This document shows positions 23,923 to 33,000 of a DNA stretch of 64,000 bases, in pieces (position 1 is the stretch's first letter; each line of letters starts with the position of its first letter). The translations under genes were made by a program, and so were the position numbers. The DNA comes from RUG191 sp045642225. GTDB lineage: Bacteria; Bacillota; Clostridia; Lachnospirales; Lachnospiraceae. The DNA lies in NCBI GenBank assembly GCA_045642225.1, contig JAZUIN010000080.1:1-64000 (forward strand). Reading direction: 5' to 3'. The notes beneath the pieces were generated by a model that did not search any database, was not told the origin of the DNA, and was given only the letters and a program-made list of their open reading frames with translations.

Positions 23923-25341
23923 ATGTCAGAAGTTATTAAAAAACCTGTTCAAATAAATGAAACTATTTTGCGTGATGCGCATCAATCTCTTATTGCAACA
24001 CGTATGCCTACTGAGCAGATGCTTCCAATTATCGAAGAAATGGATAAGGTTGGATATCATGCAGTAGAGTGTTGGGGTGGAGCTACATTTGATGCATCAC
24101 TTCGTTTCCTTAAGGAAGATCCATGGGATAGACTTAGAAAACTAAGAGATGGTTTCAAAAATACAAAGCTTCAAATGCTTTTCAGAGGTCAAAATATTTT
24201 AGGATATAGACCATATGCAGATGATGTTGTTGAATATTTTGTTCAAAAATCTATTGCAAATGGTATTGATATCATTCGTATTTTTGACTGCTTAAATGAT
24301 GTTAGAAATTTACAAACAGCAGTTAGCGCTTGTAACAAAGAAAAAGGTCATGCTCAAGTTGCTTTATCTTATACATTAGGTGATGCATATACACTTGATT
24401 ATTGGATGGATATGGCAAAGAGAGTTGAGGATATGGGAGCTGATTCTTTGTGTATCAAGGATATGGCTGGATTATTAGTGCCTCAGAAGGCTGACGAATT
24501 GATTAGAGCTATCAAATCAGCAACTGATTTACCTATTAACTTGCATACACATTACACATCTGGTGTAGCATCAATGACATATCTTAAGGCTGTTGAAGCA
24601 GGCTGTGACATTATTGATACAGCTATGAGTCCATTAGCTTTAGGTACTTCACAACCAGCTACAGAAGTTATGGTGGAAGCATTTAAGGGTACAGAATTTG
24701 ATTCTGGTTTGGATCAAGAGCAACTTGCTAAGATTGCTGATTACTTTAGACCTTATAGAGAAGAATGTCTCAAGGATGGTTTGTTAAATCCTAAGGTACT
24801 TGGTGTTAACATTAATACACTTCGTTATCAAGTTCCAGGTGGTATGTTATCTAACTTGTTAAGTCAGTTGACAGAACAAGGTAAGGAAGATAAGTTTGAA
24901 GAAGTTCTTGCTGAAGTACCACGCGTTCGTAAAGATTTAGGTGAGCCACCATTAGTTACACCTTCTTCACAAATTGTAGGTACACAAGCTGTATTTAACG
25001 TACTTATGGGTGAGAGATATAAGGTTGCAACTAAAGAGACTAAGGATATCTTACTTGGTAAATATGGTCAGACAGTTAAGCCTTTCAATCAAGAAGTAGT
25101 TGATAAGGTACTTGGCGATGACAAGAAGAATGCAATTACTTGTCGTCCAGCTGATCTTCTAGAGCCAGAGCTTCACAAGATCGAAGAAGAAATGAAAGAA
25201 TGGAAGTGGCAAGATGAGGATATTTTAAGTTATGCATTATTTCCACAAGTGGCTACTGAATTCTTCAAATATAGAGAAGCACAGAAGAGCAAGGTTGATG
25301 TATCTATTGCAGATACAGAAAATGCTGCTTATCCTGTATAA
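23923..25341 (+). CDS. oadA: Oxaloacetate decarboxylase alpha / pyruvate carboxylase subunit B-type carboxyltransferase
   Basis: 472 aa. TIM-barrel carboxyltransferase with ETILRDAHQSLIATRM (metal/substrate), the carbamylated-Lys motif CIKDMAGLL and metal ligands in NLHTHYTSG; the conserved post-barrel domain follows. The C-terminal biotinyl domain of full-length OadA (about 590 aa) is absent, matching the separate carrier gene upstream. ATG 23923 follows AGGAGGAA; the longer frame overlaps oadB. Expected reaction: oxaloacetate to pyruvate with CO2 passed to biotin. Confidence 0.9.
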   Translation: MSEVIKKPVQINETILRDAHQSLIATRMPTEQMLPIIEEMDKVGYHAVECWGGATFDASLRFLKEDPWDRLRKLRDGFKNTKLQMLFRGQNILGYRPYADDVVEYFVQKSIANGIDIIRIFDCLNDVRNLQTAVSACNKEKGHAQVALSYTLGDAYTLDYWMDMAKRVEDMGADSLCIKDMAGLLVPQKADELIRAIKSATDLPINLHTHYTSGVASMTYLKAVEAGCDIIDTAMSPLALGTSQPATEVMVEAFKGTEFDSGLDQEQLAKIADYFRPYREECLKDGLLNPKVLGVNINTLRYQVPGGMLSNLLSQLTEQGKEDKFEEVLAEVPRVRKDLGEPPLVTPSSQIVGTQAVFNVLMGERYKVATKETKDILLGKYGQTVKPFNQEVVDKVLGDDKKNAITCRPADLLEPELHKIEEEMKEWKWQDEDILSYALFPQVATEFFKYREAQKSKVDVSIADTENAAYPV

Positions 25342-25356
25342 TAATTAAAATGTTTT

Positions 25357-25396
25357 AAACCGACTTGGAATATCTATTATTTCAAGTCGGTTTTTG
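25357..25396 (+). terminator. Rho-independent terminator of the decarboxylase cluster
   Basis: Stem AAACCGACTTG / CAAGTCGGTTT with T-rich tail. Confidence 0.9.
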
Positions 25397-25532
25397 TTAT
25401 AATTGATTTGCGTTTTTATTTAACATAAATTATTTGTTATATTAATAATTCGCATTAAGTAGATTTATGTTAATTAGATTTAGATTGATGAGTTATATTT
25501 GAAAATATAAAATAAATAAAGAAAGTGAAAAA

Positions 25533-26453
25533 ATGATAGAATCTAACAATGTAATTTCAAGAATAAATGACACATATTCAACAATGAGTAAAGGTCAGAA
25601 GTTAATCGCTAATTACATCATTGACTTTTATGACAAAGCAGTTTTTTATACTGCTGCAAAATTAGCACAAGTAGTTGGTGTTAGTGAATCAACGGTTGTT
25701 CGTTTCGCTACGCATATAGGCTATAGTGGCTATCCTCAATTTGTTAAAGGTTTAGAGGATTTGATTAGCTCCAAACTTGATGCGGCAGATGATAAGAAGG
25801 AAATTCCGCTTCTTACAGACGAAGATGAGCTTCTAAGCAAGGTGCTTCAAGCTGATATCAAGCGTTTGACTAATACTCTTGAAAATGTTGATAAAGAAGC
25901 CTTTGATAAAGCGGTTGATATGATAACTACTGCCCGCAAAATTTATATTATAGGAATTAGAAGCTGTAATTCTTTGGCTTCATTTCTTGCGTTTTACTTA
26001 AGAATGATTTGCAATGATGTATTTCTTATAGACACCAATAATTCTTCAGAAATCTTCGAGCAAATGCTTAATATTTCTGAAGAGGATTTAATTATTGGAA
26101 TTAGCTTTCCTAGATATTCAATGCGCACACTTAAAGCATTACAGTATGCGTCAACTAATAATGCTCAGGTTTTGACAATTACAGATAGCGTTAATTCTCC
26201 GCTTCGTATGTATTCGACCTGCAACTTGGTCGCTGAATCTAGCATGACCTCGATAGTAGATTCCTTGGTTGCTCCAATGTCTATCATTAATGCATTGATA
26301 GCTAAGCTTTGTGTGAGAAATCAAGAGGTTATTGCAGCAAGATTAGAGCTTCTTGAAAATGTTTGGGATGAATATCAAATTGACGGTAAGGATGAGATGG
26401 ATAAGGTGAGCGATTCTGTAAAAATGCATTATCCTCACATAAATAAGGATTGA
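25533..26453 (+). CDS. MurR/RpiR-family transcriptional regulator
   Basis: 306 aa. N-terminal HTH_6 domain (about 1-80: VGVSESTVVRFATHIGYSGYPQF) and a C-terminal SIS sugar-phosphate domain (about 120-260: IYIIGIRSCNSLASFLAFYL; EDLIIGISFPRYS). Members usually respond to a phosphosugar. No obvious sugar operon adjoins; it leads the flavoprotein-cmk-ispH-S1 group and may be co-transcribed with it. Weak RBS (GAAAGTG). Confidence 0.9.
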   Translation: MIESNNVISRINDTYSTMSKGQKLIANYIIDFYDKAVFYTAAKLAQVVGVSESTVVRFATHIGYSGYPQFVKGLEDLISSKLDAADDKKEIPLLTDEDELLSKVLQADIKRLTNTLENVDKEAFDKAVDMITTARKIYIIGIRSCNSLASFLAFYLRMICNDVFLIDTNNSSEIFEQMLNISEEDLIIGISFPRYSMRTLKALQYASTNNAQVLTITDSVNSPLRMYSTCNLVAESSMTSIVDSLVAPMSIINALIAKLCVRNQEVIAARLELLENVWDEYQIDGKDEMDKVSDSVKMHYPHINKD

Positions 26454-26455
26454 TT

Positions 26456-27688
26456 ATGAGTTTGGTTGCAATTATTGGCGGTGGAGCGGCAGGTCTTATG
26501 GCTGCAGTTGCTGCTAGTGAAAAAGGGCATGAGGTTATCATTTTTGAGCAAAATGAGAAGCTCGGCAAGAAAATTTATATAACAGGAAAAGGTAGATGCA
26601 ATTTTACAAATGCTTGTGATTTGACGGACTTTTTCGATAATATTGTTACGAATGACAAGTTCCTTTATTCTGCGATTTATCAGTTTACGAACGATCAGAC
26701 TATGGATTTTTTCACAGATAATGGAACTAGTATTAAGGTCGAAAGAGGTAACAGAGCATTTCCAGAATCGGATCATGCTTCATCTATTACCAAGACCTTT
26801 GAGCGTTATCTTGCTAAGAAAAATGTTAAGGTTCGCCTTAATTCTAAGGTTACAAAAATAGAAACTAAAAATGATAAAGTTGTAGGAATAAGGTTAGAAG
26901 ATGGCGGTTTTATAGAAACTTCACATGTTATCGTTGCGACTGGTGGTAAGTCGTATGAGACCACAGGCTCGCGTGGTGATGGTTATAGATTTGCGAAGGC
27001 TTTAGGTCACAAAATAGTGACACCTAGCCCAGCGCTTGTTCCTTTGGTTACAAAGGAAGACTATATAACGAAGCTTCAAGGCTTGTCTCTTAGAAATGTT
27101 AATTTGACGATTTACTCAGATAAGAAGAAGGTGTTCGATCAATTTGGTGAAATGTTATTCACTCATTTTGGTGTATCTGGACCACTTGTTTTGTCAGCAA
27201 GTAGTTATATTGGTAAAATGTTAGCTAAAGAATTAACTGCAAAGGTCGATTTGAAGCCTGCTTTGACTTATGATAAGTTAAGAGACAGAATTATAAGAGA
27301 AATCAATAATAATCAGAATAAAGAAATTAAATTCTTACTTAGTGGACTCTTGCCAAGTAAAATGGTTGAGGTCTTCGTTGAACTTTTAGGTGTCGATGAA
27401 CATTTGAAATTATGTGAGTTTACTAAGGTTAAACGAGATCTTTTGATTAAACTACTTAAGGAATTTACATTTACAATAACAGGAAAAAGAGGCTTTAACG
27501 AAGCCATAATAACTCAAGGCGGAGTAGATGTTAGAAATGTTAATCCGTCAACAATGGAGTCTAAATTGATCAAAGGCCTTTATTTTGCAGGGGAAGTGCT
27601 GGATATTGATGCTTTAACAGGCGGCTTTAATATGCAATTAGCATTTTCCACAGGACATTTGGCCGGTGAGAGTATAGAGGAGGAATGA
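26456..27688 (+). CDS. HI0933-family FAD-dependent oxidoreductase
   Basis: 410 aa. FAD-binding AIIGGGAAGLMAAVAA at the N-terminus, the family motif KKIYITGKGRCNFTNA, and a C-terminal dinucleotide-type GLYFAGEVLDIDALTGGFN. Family members are widespread (YhiN/YtfP type) with no firmly known substrate. I take ATG 26456, six bases after AAGGAT, rather than TTG 26450. Starts 2 bases after rpiR and ends 1 base before cmk. Confidence 0.9.
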   Translation: MSLVAIIGGGAAGLMAAVAASEKGHEVIIFEQNEKLGKKIYITGKGRCNFTNACDLTDFFDNIVTNDKFLYSAIYQFTNDQTMDFFTDNGTSIKVERGNRAFPESDHASSITKTFERYLAKKNVKVRLNSKVTKIETKNDKVVGIRLEDGGFIETSHVIVATGGKSYETTGSRGDGYRFAKALGHKIVTPSPALVPLVTKEDYITKLQGLSLRNVNLTIYSDKKKVFDQFGEMLFTHFGVSGPLVLSASSYIGKMLAKELTAKVDLKPALTYDKLRDRIIREINNNQNKEIKFLLSGLLPSKMVEVFVELLGVDEHLKLCEFTKVKRDLLIKLLKEFTFTITGKRGFNEAIITQGGVDVRNVNPSTMESKLIKGLYFAGEVLDIDALTGGFNMQLAFSTGHLAGESIEEE

Positions 27689-27689
27689 G

Positions 27690-28346
27690 ATGAGTGTTAA
27701 TGTAGCAATTGATGGACCAGCAGGTGCAGGAAAATCAACAATAGCAAAAAGAGTTGCTAAGGAATTAGGATTTATTTATGTAGATACAGGAGCAATGTAT
27801 CGTGCGATGGCTTTGTATTTCTTGAATCAAGGAATCTCGCCAGATGACGAAGCTGCAATTTCTTCGGCTTGTCAAGACGCATTTGTTACAATCGAGTATG
27901 TTAATGGTGAACAACAAGTTATTCTCAATGGGGAAAATGTTAATGGTTTGATTAGAAATGAAGAAGTTGGAAATATGGCTTCTGCGACATCTGTGTATCA
28001 ACCAGTTCGTACAAAGCTTGTTGAATTACAACGTCAGCTTGCTGCGTCTAAAGACGTAATTATGGACGGAAGAGATATCGGAACTTGCGTATTGCCTAAC
28101 GCTAATGTTAAAGTTTTCCTTACTGCATCTGTTGAAACTAGAGCAAATAGAAGATATAAAGAGCTTTGTGAGAAAGGTGTAGAATGTGATTTAGGTCAAA
28201 TTGCAAAAGACATTGAAGAGAGAGATTATAGAGATATGAATCGTGAAAATTCTCCTCTTAAGCAAGCAGAAGACGCTGTTTTGGTAGATTCTTCTAATAT
28301 GTCGATTGATGAAGTTGTAGACGCGATTAAAGATTTGTGTAAATAA
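27690..28346 (+). CDS. cmk: Cytidylate kinase
   Basis: 218 aa. Phosphorylates CMP and dCMP. P-loop GPAGAGKST (residues 9-17), YVDTGAMYRAM, the NMP-binding DGRDIGTCVLPNA and the lid ERDYRDMNRENSPL. RBS GAGGAGG. The cmk-ispH-S1 order is a well-known Clostridia cluster. Confidence 0.95.
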   Translation: MSVNVAIDGPAGAGKSTIAKRVAKELGFIYVDTGAMYRAMALYFLNQGISPDDEAAISSACQDAFVTIEYVNGEQQVILNGENVNGLIRNEEVGNMASATSVYQPVRTKLVELQRQLAASKDVIMDGRDIGTCVLPNANVKVFLTASVETRANRRYKELCEKGVECDLGQIAKDIEERDYRDMNRENSPLKQAEDAVLVDSSNMSIDEVVDAIKDLCK

Positions 28347-28364
28347 AAGAAAGCTGTGGGTAGA

Positions 28365-29228
28365 ATGAAAGTAGAAGTTGCAAAAAGTGCAGGATTTTGC
28401 TTTGGTGTAAAAAGAGCTGTAGATACAGTAAATGAGAATTTGAAACTGGGCAAGAAACCGTTATATACATATGGACCAATAATTCATAATGAAGTTGTGG
28501 TGAATGATTTGAAAGAGCGAGGAGTTGAGCCTATTGATGAGAATAATAGTCTTGACGAATATGAAGCTGGAACAGTTATAATTAGATCGCATGGCGTTAC
28601 AAGAAGTGTTACGGATGAACTAGAATCTAAGAAGTTTGAAATTGTCGATGCAACATGTCCATTTGTAAAGAAAATTCACAAGACTGTAGAAGAAAAATCT
28701 AAGGATGGATATTACATCGTTATAATTGGAAATCCTACGCATCCAGAGGTTTTAGGCATCGTTGGATGGATTGATGGTGATGATTATACAGTGATTTCTT
28801 CAGAGGAAGAAGCGAGAGATTTTGATGTCAAAACCGCTAAGAAGATTTGTTTGGTTTCACAAACTACATTTAACCATAACAAATTTCAAGAATTTGTTGA
28901 AATTATATCTGAAAAAGGTTATGATATAATTGCTGTGAATACAATATGTAACGCGACTTTTGAGCGCCAAAAGGAGGCAAAAGAATTAGCTTCAAAGGTT
29001 GATCTTATGCTAGTTATAGGCGGCAGAAATAGCTCTAATACACAGAAGTTGTATGAAATTTGTTGTAAAGAGTGTGATAGAACGTACTTTATCCAAACAG
29101 TGGAGGATTTGGATGTGTCGGTACTACAATCCATTGACTATGTGGGTATTACAGCAGGGGCTTCAACCCCAAACAATATAATTGAGGAGGTTCAAAAGAA
29201 ATGTCAGAAAGTTTTGAACAAATGTTAA
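28365..29228 (+). CDS. ispH: 4-hydroxy-3-methylbut-2-enyl diphosphate reductase
   Basis: 287 aa. Last step of the MEP isoprenoid pathway, a [4Fe-4S] enzyme. The three cluster ligands are Cys12 (GFCFGVKRAV), Cys98 (DATCPFVKKIH) and Cys195 (NTICNAT); the HGVTR and TTFN substrate motifs are present. ATG 28365 is chosen; a GTG at 28356 is an in-frame alternative, both with a weak RBS. Ends 28 bases inside the S1 gene. Confidence 0.95.
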   Translation: MKVEVAKSAGFCFGVKRAVDTVNENLKLGKKPLYTYGPIIHNEVVVNDLKERGVEPIDENNSLDEYEAGTVIIRSHGVTRSVTDELESKKFEIVDATCPFVKKIHKTVEEKSKDGYYIVIIGNPTHPEVLGIVGWIDGDDYTVISSEEEARDFDVKTAKKICLVSQTTFNHNKFQEFVEIISEKGYDIIAVNTICNATFERQKEAKELASKVDLMLVIGGRNSSNTQKLYEICCKECDRTYFIQTVEDLDVSVLQSIDYVGITAGASTPNNIIEEVQKKCQKVLNKC

Positions 29229-30325
29229 ATGAATCATTTAAAACTATAAGAAATGGAGAGGTAGTCGAAGGAACTGTTATTTATGTTAAGCCAGATGAAA
29301 TTGTACTTAACATTGGATATAAGTCAGACGGAATTATTACACGTCGTGAATATACTAATGATGACAATGTAGATCTTACAACAGTTGTTAAAGAAGGCGA
29401 TTCTTTAGAAGCTATCGTTACTAAGGTTAACGACGGCGAAGGTCAAGTTCTTTTATCATATAAGAGACTAGCTCAAGTAAAGGGTAACGAGAAGTTGGAG
29501 AAGGCTTTCGAAGACCAAGAAGTACTTACAGCTAAAGTATCACAGATTCTTAATGGTGGTTTAGGTGTTTTAGTTGATGAGACTAGAGTATTTATCCCAG
29601 CAAGCTTAGTATCTGATACTTATGTTAAGGATCTTAACCAATACAATGGTCAAGAGATTTCATTCGTTATTACAGAATTCAACCCTCGTAAGAGAAGAAT
29701 TATTGGTGATAGAAAGCAATTATTAGTTGCTGAGAAGTCTAAGAAATTAGAAGAAGTTCTTTCTAAGCTTACAGTTGGTGATGTTATTGAAGGAACAGTT
29801 AAGAATGTTACAGACTTTGGTGCATTTATTGATCTTGGTGGAGTTGATGGTTTACTTCACATTTCAGAGATGTCATGGTCTAGAGTAGAAAATCCTAAGA
29901 AGGTTTATTCAGCTGGAGATACAGTAAAGGTATTCGTTAAGGATATCAATGATACTAAGATTGCATTATCTGCTAAGTTCGCTGATGAGAATCCTTGGGC
30001 TAAGGCTGCTAAGGATTTTGCAGTAGGAACTGTTGTTACAGGTAAAGTAGCTAGAATGGCTGATTTTGGTGCATTCGTAGAAATCGCAGAAGGTGTTGAT
30101 GCATTACTTCATGTTTCTCAAATTTCTAACAAGCACGTTGCTAAGCCTTCAGATGTTCTTGAAGAAGGACAAGAAGTTGAAGTAGAAATTATTGAGTTCA
30201 ATGAAGATGAACACAAGATTTCATTAAGCATGAAGTCTTTATTGCCAGAAGAAACTGACGAAGAAGTAGCAGATGTTGATATTGAAGCAGTTGCTAATGA
30301 ATTAGAAGAGAGTACAGAAGAGTAG
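29201..30325 (+). CDS. S1 RNA-binding domain protein (ribosomal protein S1-like)
   Basis: 374 aa with four S1 repeats: GEVVEGTVIYVKPDEIVLNI, VLTAKVSQILNGGLGVLV, GDVIEGTVKNVTDFGAFIDL and GTVVTGKVARMADFGAFVEI, and an acidic tail. In Clostridia this S1 protein is encoded next to, or fused with, IspH. It binds mRNA and aids translation or RNA turnover; Firmicute versions are shorter than E. coli S1 (557 aa). ATG 29201 follows GAGGAGG. Confidence 0.9.
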   Translation: MSESFEQMLNESFKTIRNGEVVEGTVIYVKPDEIVLNIGYKSDGIITRREYTNDDNVDLTTVVKEGDSLEAIVTKVNDGEGQVLLSYKRLAQVKGNEKLEKAFEDQEVLTAKVSQILNGGLGVLVDETRVFIPASLVSDTYVKDLNQYNGQEISFVITEFNPRKRRIIGDRKQLLVAEKSKKLEEVLSKLTVGDVIEGTVKNVTDFGAFIDLGGVDGLLHISEMSWSRVENPKKVYSAGDTVKVFVKDINDTKIALSAKFADENPWAKAAKDFAVGTVVTGKVARMADFGAFVEIAEGVDALLHVSQISNKHVAKPSDVLEEGQEVEVEIIEFNEDEHKISLSMKSLLPEETDEEVADVDIEAVANELEESTEE

Positions 30326-30347
30326 AAAGTACAAAAGAGTAGAGTGT

Positions 30348-31130
30348 ATGGATAATTACGAAGGTTTTAAGTCTGATGTATACAAACTTACAACTATAGA
30401 TCTAAGTGCTTACAAAGAGAAGCAGATGAAAAGACGTATTGACGGTCTAATTAGTAAGCATGGATGTACGAGCTATTCTGAATATGTAGGGCTTATCAAG
30501 GCAGACAAGGATGCTTTTGATGAATTTGTTAGTTTTCTTACTATTAATGTTTCAGAGTTTTATCGTAATCCTGAGCAGTGGAAATTACTAGACAAGGAAT
30601 TTATTCCTGAATTGATGAATAAGTTCGGTAAGAATCTAGTTATTTGGAGTGCTGCGTGTTCTACTGGAGATGAACCTTATTCTCTTGTAATGGCTTTATC
30701 TAGATATATTGATTTAGCTAATATCAAGATTATTGCAACTGATATTGATAAGCAAATTATTGCACAAGCTAAGACTGGTGTTTATTCAGAGAAGAGCATT
30801 GCAAATGTTCCTGATGAGTTCAAAGCGAAATATTTTACGAAAGTAGGTAATTCTTTCAAGATTGATGATAGAATTAAGAAATGTGTAGAATTTAGACAAC
30901 ATAATTTATTGAAGGACCCTTATATCGAAGGGTGTGATTTGATTGTTTGTCGAAATGTTTTGATTTATTTCACAGATCAAGCGAAACATCAAGTTTACGA
31001 AGATTTTGCAAAAGCACTTAAACTTAATGGTATTTTGTTTATAGGAAGTACGGAGCAAATTATGGATTATTCAGCACTTGGATATAAGAGAAGATACTCT
31101 TTCTTCTATGAGAAAGAAAAGAACATTTAA
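30348..31130 (+). CDS. cheR: CheR-type protein-glutamate methyltransferase
   Basis: 260 aa. All-alpha N-terminal domain (FLTINVSEFYRNPEQWKLL) and a SAM-binding domain with VIWSAACSTGDEPYSLVM, ATDIDKQIIAQAK and CRNVLIYF. Methylates receptor glutamates in chemotaxis. There are no other chemotaxis genes nearby, so it either serves a system elsewhere or a non-chemotaxis target. Ends before a terminator. Confidence 0.92.
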   Translation: MDNYEGFKSDVYKLTTIDLSAYKEKQMKRRIDGLISKHGCTSYSEYVGLIKADKDAFDEFVSFLTINVSEFYRNPEQWKLLDKEFIPELMNKFGKNLVIWSAACSTGDEPYSLVMALSRYIDLANIKIIATDIDKQIIAQAKTGVYSEKSIANVPDEFKAKYFTKVGNSFKIDDRIKKCVEFRQHNLLKDPYIEGCDLIVCRNVLIYFTDQAKHQVYEDFAKALKLNGILFIGSTEQIMDYSALGYKRRYSFFYEKEKNI

Positions 31131-31138
31131 TAAATTTT

Positions 31139-31175
31139 TAGCGCAACGAACGTAATGTTTGTTGCGCTTTTGTTG
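31139..31175 (+). terminator. Rho-independent terminator after cheR
   Basis: Stem AGCGCAACGAACG-TAAT-GTTTGTTGCGCT (one G-U pair; 12-13 bp) followed by TTTGTTGTTTTT. Confidence 0.88.
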
Positions 31176-31269
31176 TTTTTATGGATAGAAACTATTTTCG
31201 AGAAAATATTTTCTATAATTATCACAATTTATAACGAAAAAAATTGTTTAAGATTTTGACGGATTTTGC

Positions 31270-31297
31270 TTGAAAATGACGGAAGTTGAAGTATAAT
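31270..31297 (+). promoter_or_regulatory. Promoter of the fru operon
   Basis: TTGAAA (31270-31275), 16 bp, TATAAT (31292-31297), 27 bases before the regulator's ATG. Confidence 0.75.
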
Positions 31298-31323
31298 TTA
31301 TTTATAGGTAAGAGGTGATAATT

Positions 31324-32070
31324 ATGTTAACAGAGAAGAGATTAAATATAATTTTGGAAATGTTAAATAGTAAAGGAAGTGTTACTAATGCTGAATTGAT
31401 GGAGGCATTAGATGCTTCTGAATCTACAGTAAGAAGAGATTTATCAACCTTAGAATCTAGAAATAAAATCAAGAAAGTAAGAGGTGGAGCAGTCAAAATT
31501 GGTTATAATAAGATAATAACAAATGATGATGATATTATTTCTAGGAGAGATGTTAAGGTTAATGAAAAAGCTTTGATAGGTAAATACGCATCTACTTTAA
31601 TAAATAAAGATGATTTTGTTTTTATTGATGCTGGAACAACTACACTGAAATTAGTAGAGAATATAATTGATAGTGAAGCAGTATTTGTTACAAACGGTGT
31701 TGAACATGCCAAGATTCTTTCAAAGAATGGCATTAAGGTGCATTTGTTAGGTGGTGAGTACAAAATTCTGACGGATGCTACAGTGGGAGAAGAAGCAATC
31801 GATTTTTTAGATCAATATAATTTTACAAAAGGTTTTTTTGGAAGTAATGGTTTTCATATTAATAATGGACATACAACTCCTGAAGTTAAAGAAGCATACG
31901 TAAAGAAAAAAGCATTAAAAAAGTGTAAAGAATCTTATATTTTAATGGATAATAGTAAGTTTGGTATTATTTCTTTAATTAGCTTTGATAAAGGGACAGA
32001 ATCTACAATAATAACTAATAAAGGTGTAGCTAACAAATATAAACAAATAACATGTATTGTGGAGGTGTAG
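31324..32070 (+). CDS. fruR: DeoR/GlpR-family regulator (FruR type)
   Basis: 248 aa. N-terminal HTH_DeoR (about 1-58: AELMEALDASESTVRRDLST) and DeoR effector domain with DAGTTTLKLVE, VTNGVEHAKIL and GVHLLGGEY-like residues. Heads the fructose operon, so it probably represses it and responds to fructose 1-phosphate (known for FruR homologues of lactic acid bacteria). ATG 31324 behind AGAGGTGA; a GTG at 31315 lies in the RBS. Confidence 0.88.
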   Translation: MLTEKRLNIILEMLNSKGSVTNAELMEALDASESTVRRDLSTLESRNKIKKVRGGAVKIGYNKIITNDDDIISRRDVKVNEKALIGKYASTLINKDDFVFIDAGTTTLKLVENIIDSEAVFVTNGVEHAKILSKNGIKVHLLGGEYKILTDATVGEEAIDFLDQYNFTKGFFGSNGFHINNGHTTPEVKEAYVKKKALKKCKESYILMDNSKFGIISLISFDKGTESTIITNKGVANKYKQITCIVEV

Positions 32071-32071
32071 T

Positions 32072-32986
32072 ATGATTTATACAGTAACATTTAATCCTTC
32101 TTTGGATTACATTGTAGATGTAGTTCATTTTAAAGCGGGGGAGGTTAACAGAACTTCAAAAGAATTGATGTTTCCTGGAGGAAAAGGTATTAACGTATCT
32201 ATGGTTCTTAAGAATCTCGGATTTGATTCTAAGGCCTTAGGATTTATGGCAGGTTTTACTGGTAATGAAATTGCAAGACTTCTTGAAGAAAAAGGTATTG
32301 AATCCGATTTTATCAAATGCAGTAATGGAATAAGTCGAATTAATGTTAAGATGAGATCTGATGAAGAATCTGAAATTAATGGCATGGGTCCTAATATTTT
32401 AGATGATGAAATTGATAAATTATATGAACAGCTAGATGCCTTACAAGAAGGTGATATGCTTGTTCTTGCAGGTTCGATTCCAACATCGCTTCCTGAGACG
32501 ATGTATATGGATATAATGGAGAGACTTCAAGACAAGAAGTTAGATATCGTAGTTGATGCTACGAAAGATTTACTTGTTAATGTTCTTAAGTACAAACCAT
32601 TTTTGATTAAGCCAAATAATCACGAAATTGGTGAAATCTATGGTGTTAAACTAGAGACATTTGATGAAGTGATTCCATATGCTAAGAAGATGCAAGAGGC
32701 TGGTGCTAGAAATGTTCTAGTTTCAATGGCAGGAGCCGGAGCAGTATTGTTAGCGGAGAATGGATGTGTTTACACATCAACACCACCAGAAGGAAAGGTG
32801 GTCAATTCTGTTGGCGCAGGAGATTCTATGGTTGCAGGATTTATAGCGGGATTTAAGAATGGAAATGATTATGAGGAAGCTTTTTACACAGGACTTTGTA
32901 CTGGTTCAGCATCAGCATTTTCGGATAATCTAGCGACTCGTAGTGAGGTTGACGCGTTATTCAAACAGATGAACAAATCATATTAA
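32072..32986 (+). CDS. fruK: 1-phosphofructokinase
   Basis: 304 aa PfkB-family kinase converting fructose 1-phosphate to fructose 1,6-bisphosphate. Opening TVTFNPSLDYIVDV, substrate motif MFPGGKGINVSMVLKNLG, and catalytic VNSVGAGDSMVAGFIAG with the general-base Asp. ATG 32072 behind GGAGGTG, one base after fruR. The fruK-fruA order supports the specificity over other PfkB kinases. Confidence 0.93.
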   Translation: MIYTVTFNPSLDYIVDVVHFKAGEVNRTSKELMFPGGKGINVSMVLKNLGFDSKALGFMAGFTGNEIARLLEEKGIESDFIKCSNGISRINVKMRSDEESEINGMGPNILDDEIDKLYEQLDALQEGDMLVLAGSIPTSLPETMYMDIMERLQDKKLDIVVDATKDLLVNVLKYKPFLIKPNNHEIGEIYGVKLETFDEVIPYAKKMQEAGARNVLVSMAGAGAVLLAENGCVYTSTPPEGKVVNSVGAGDSMVAGFIAGFKNGNDYEEAFYTGLCTGSASAFSDNLATRSEVDALFKQMNKSY

Positions 32987-33000
32987 AAGGAGGAAAAAGT

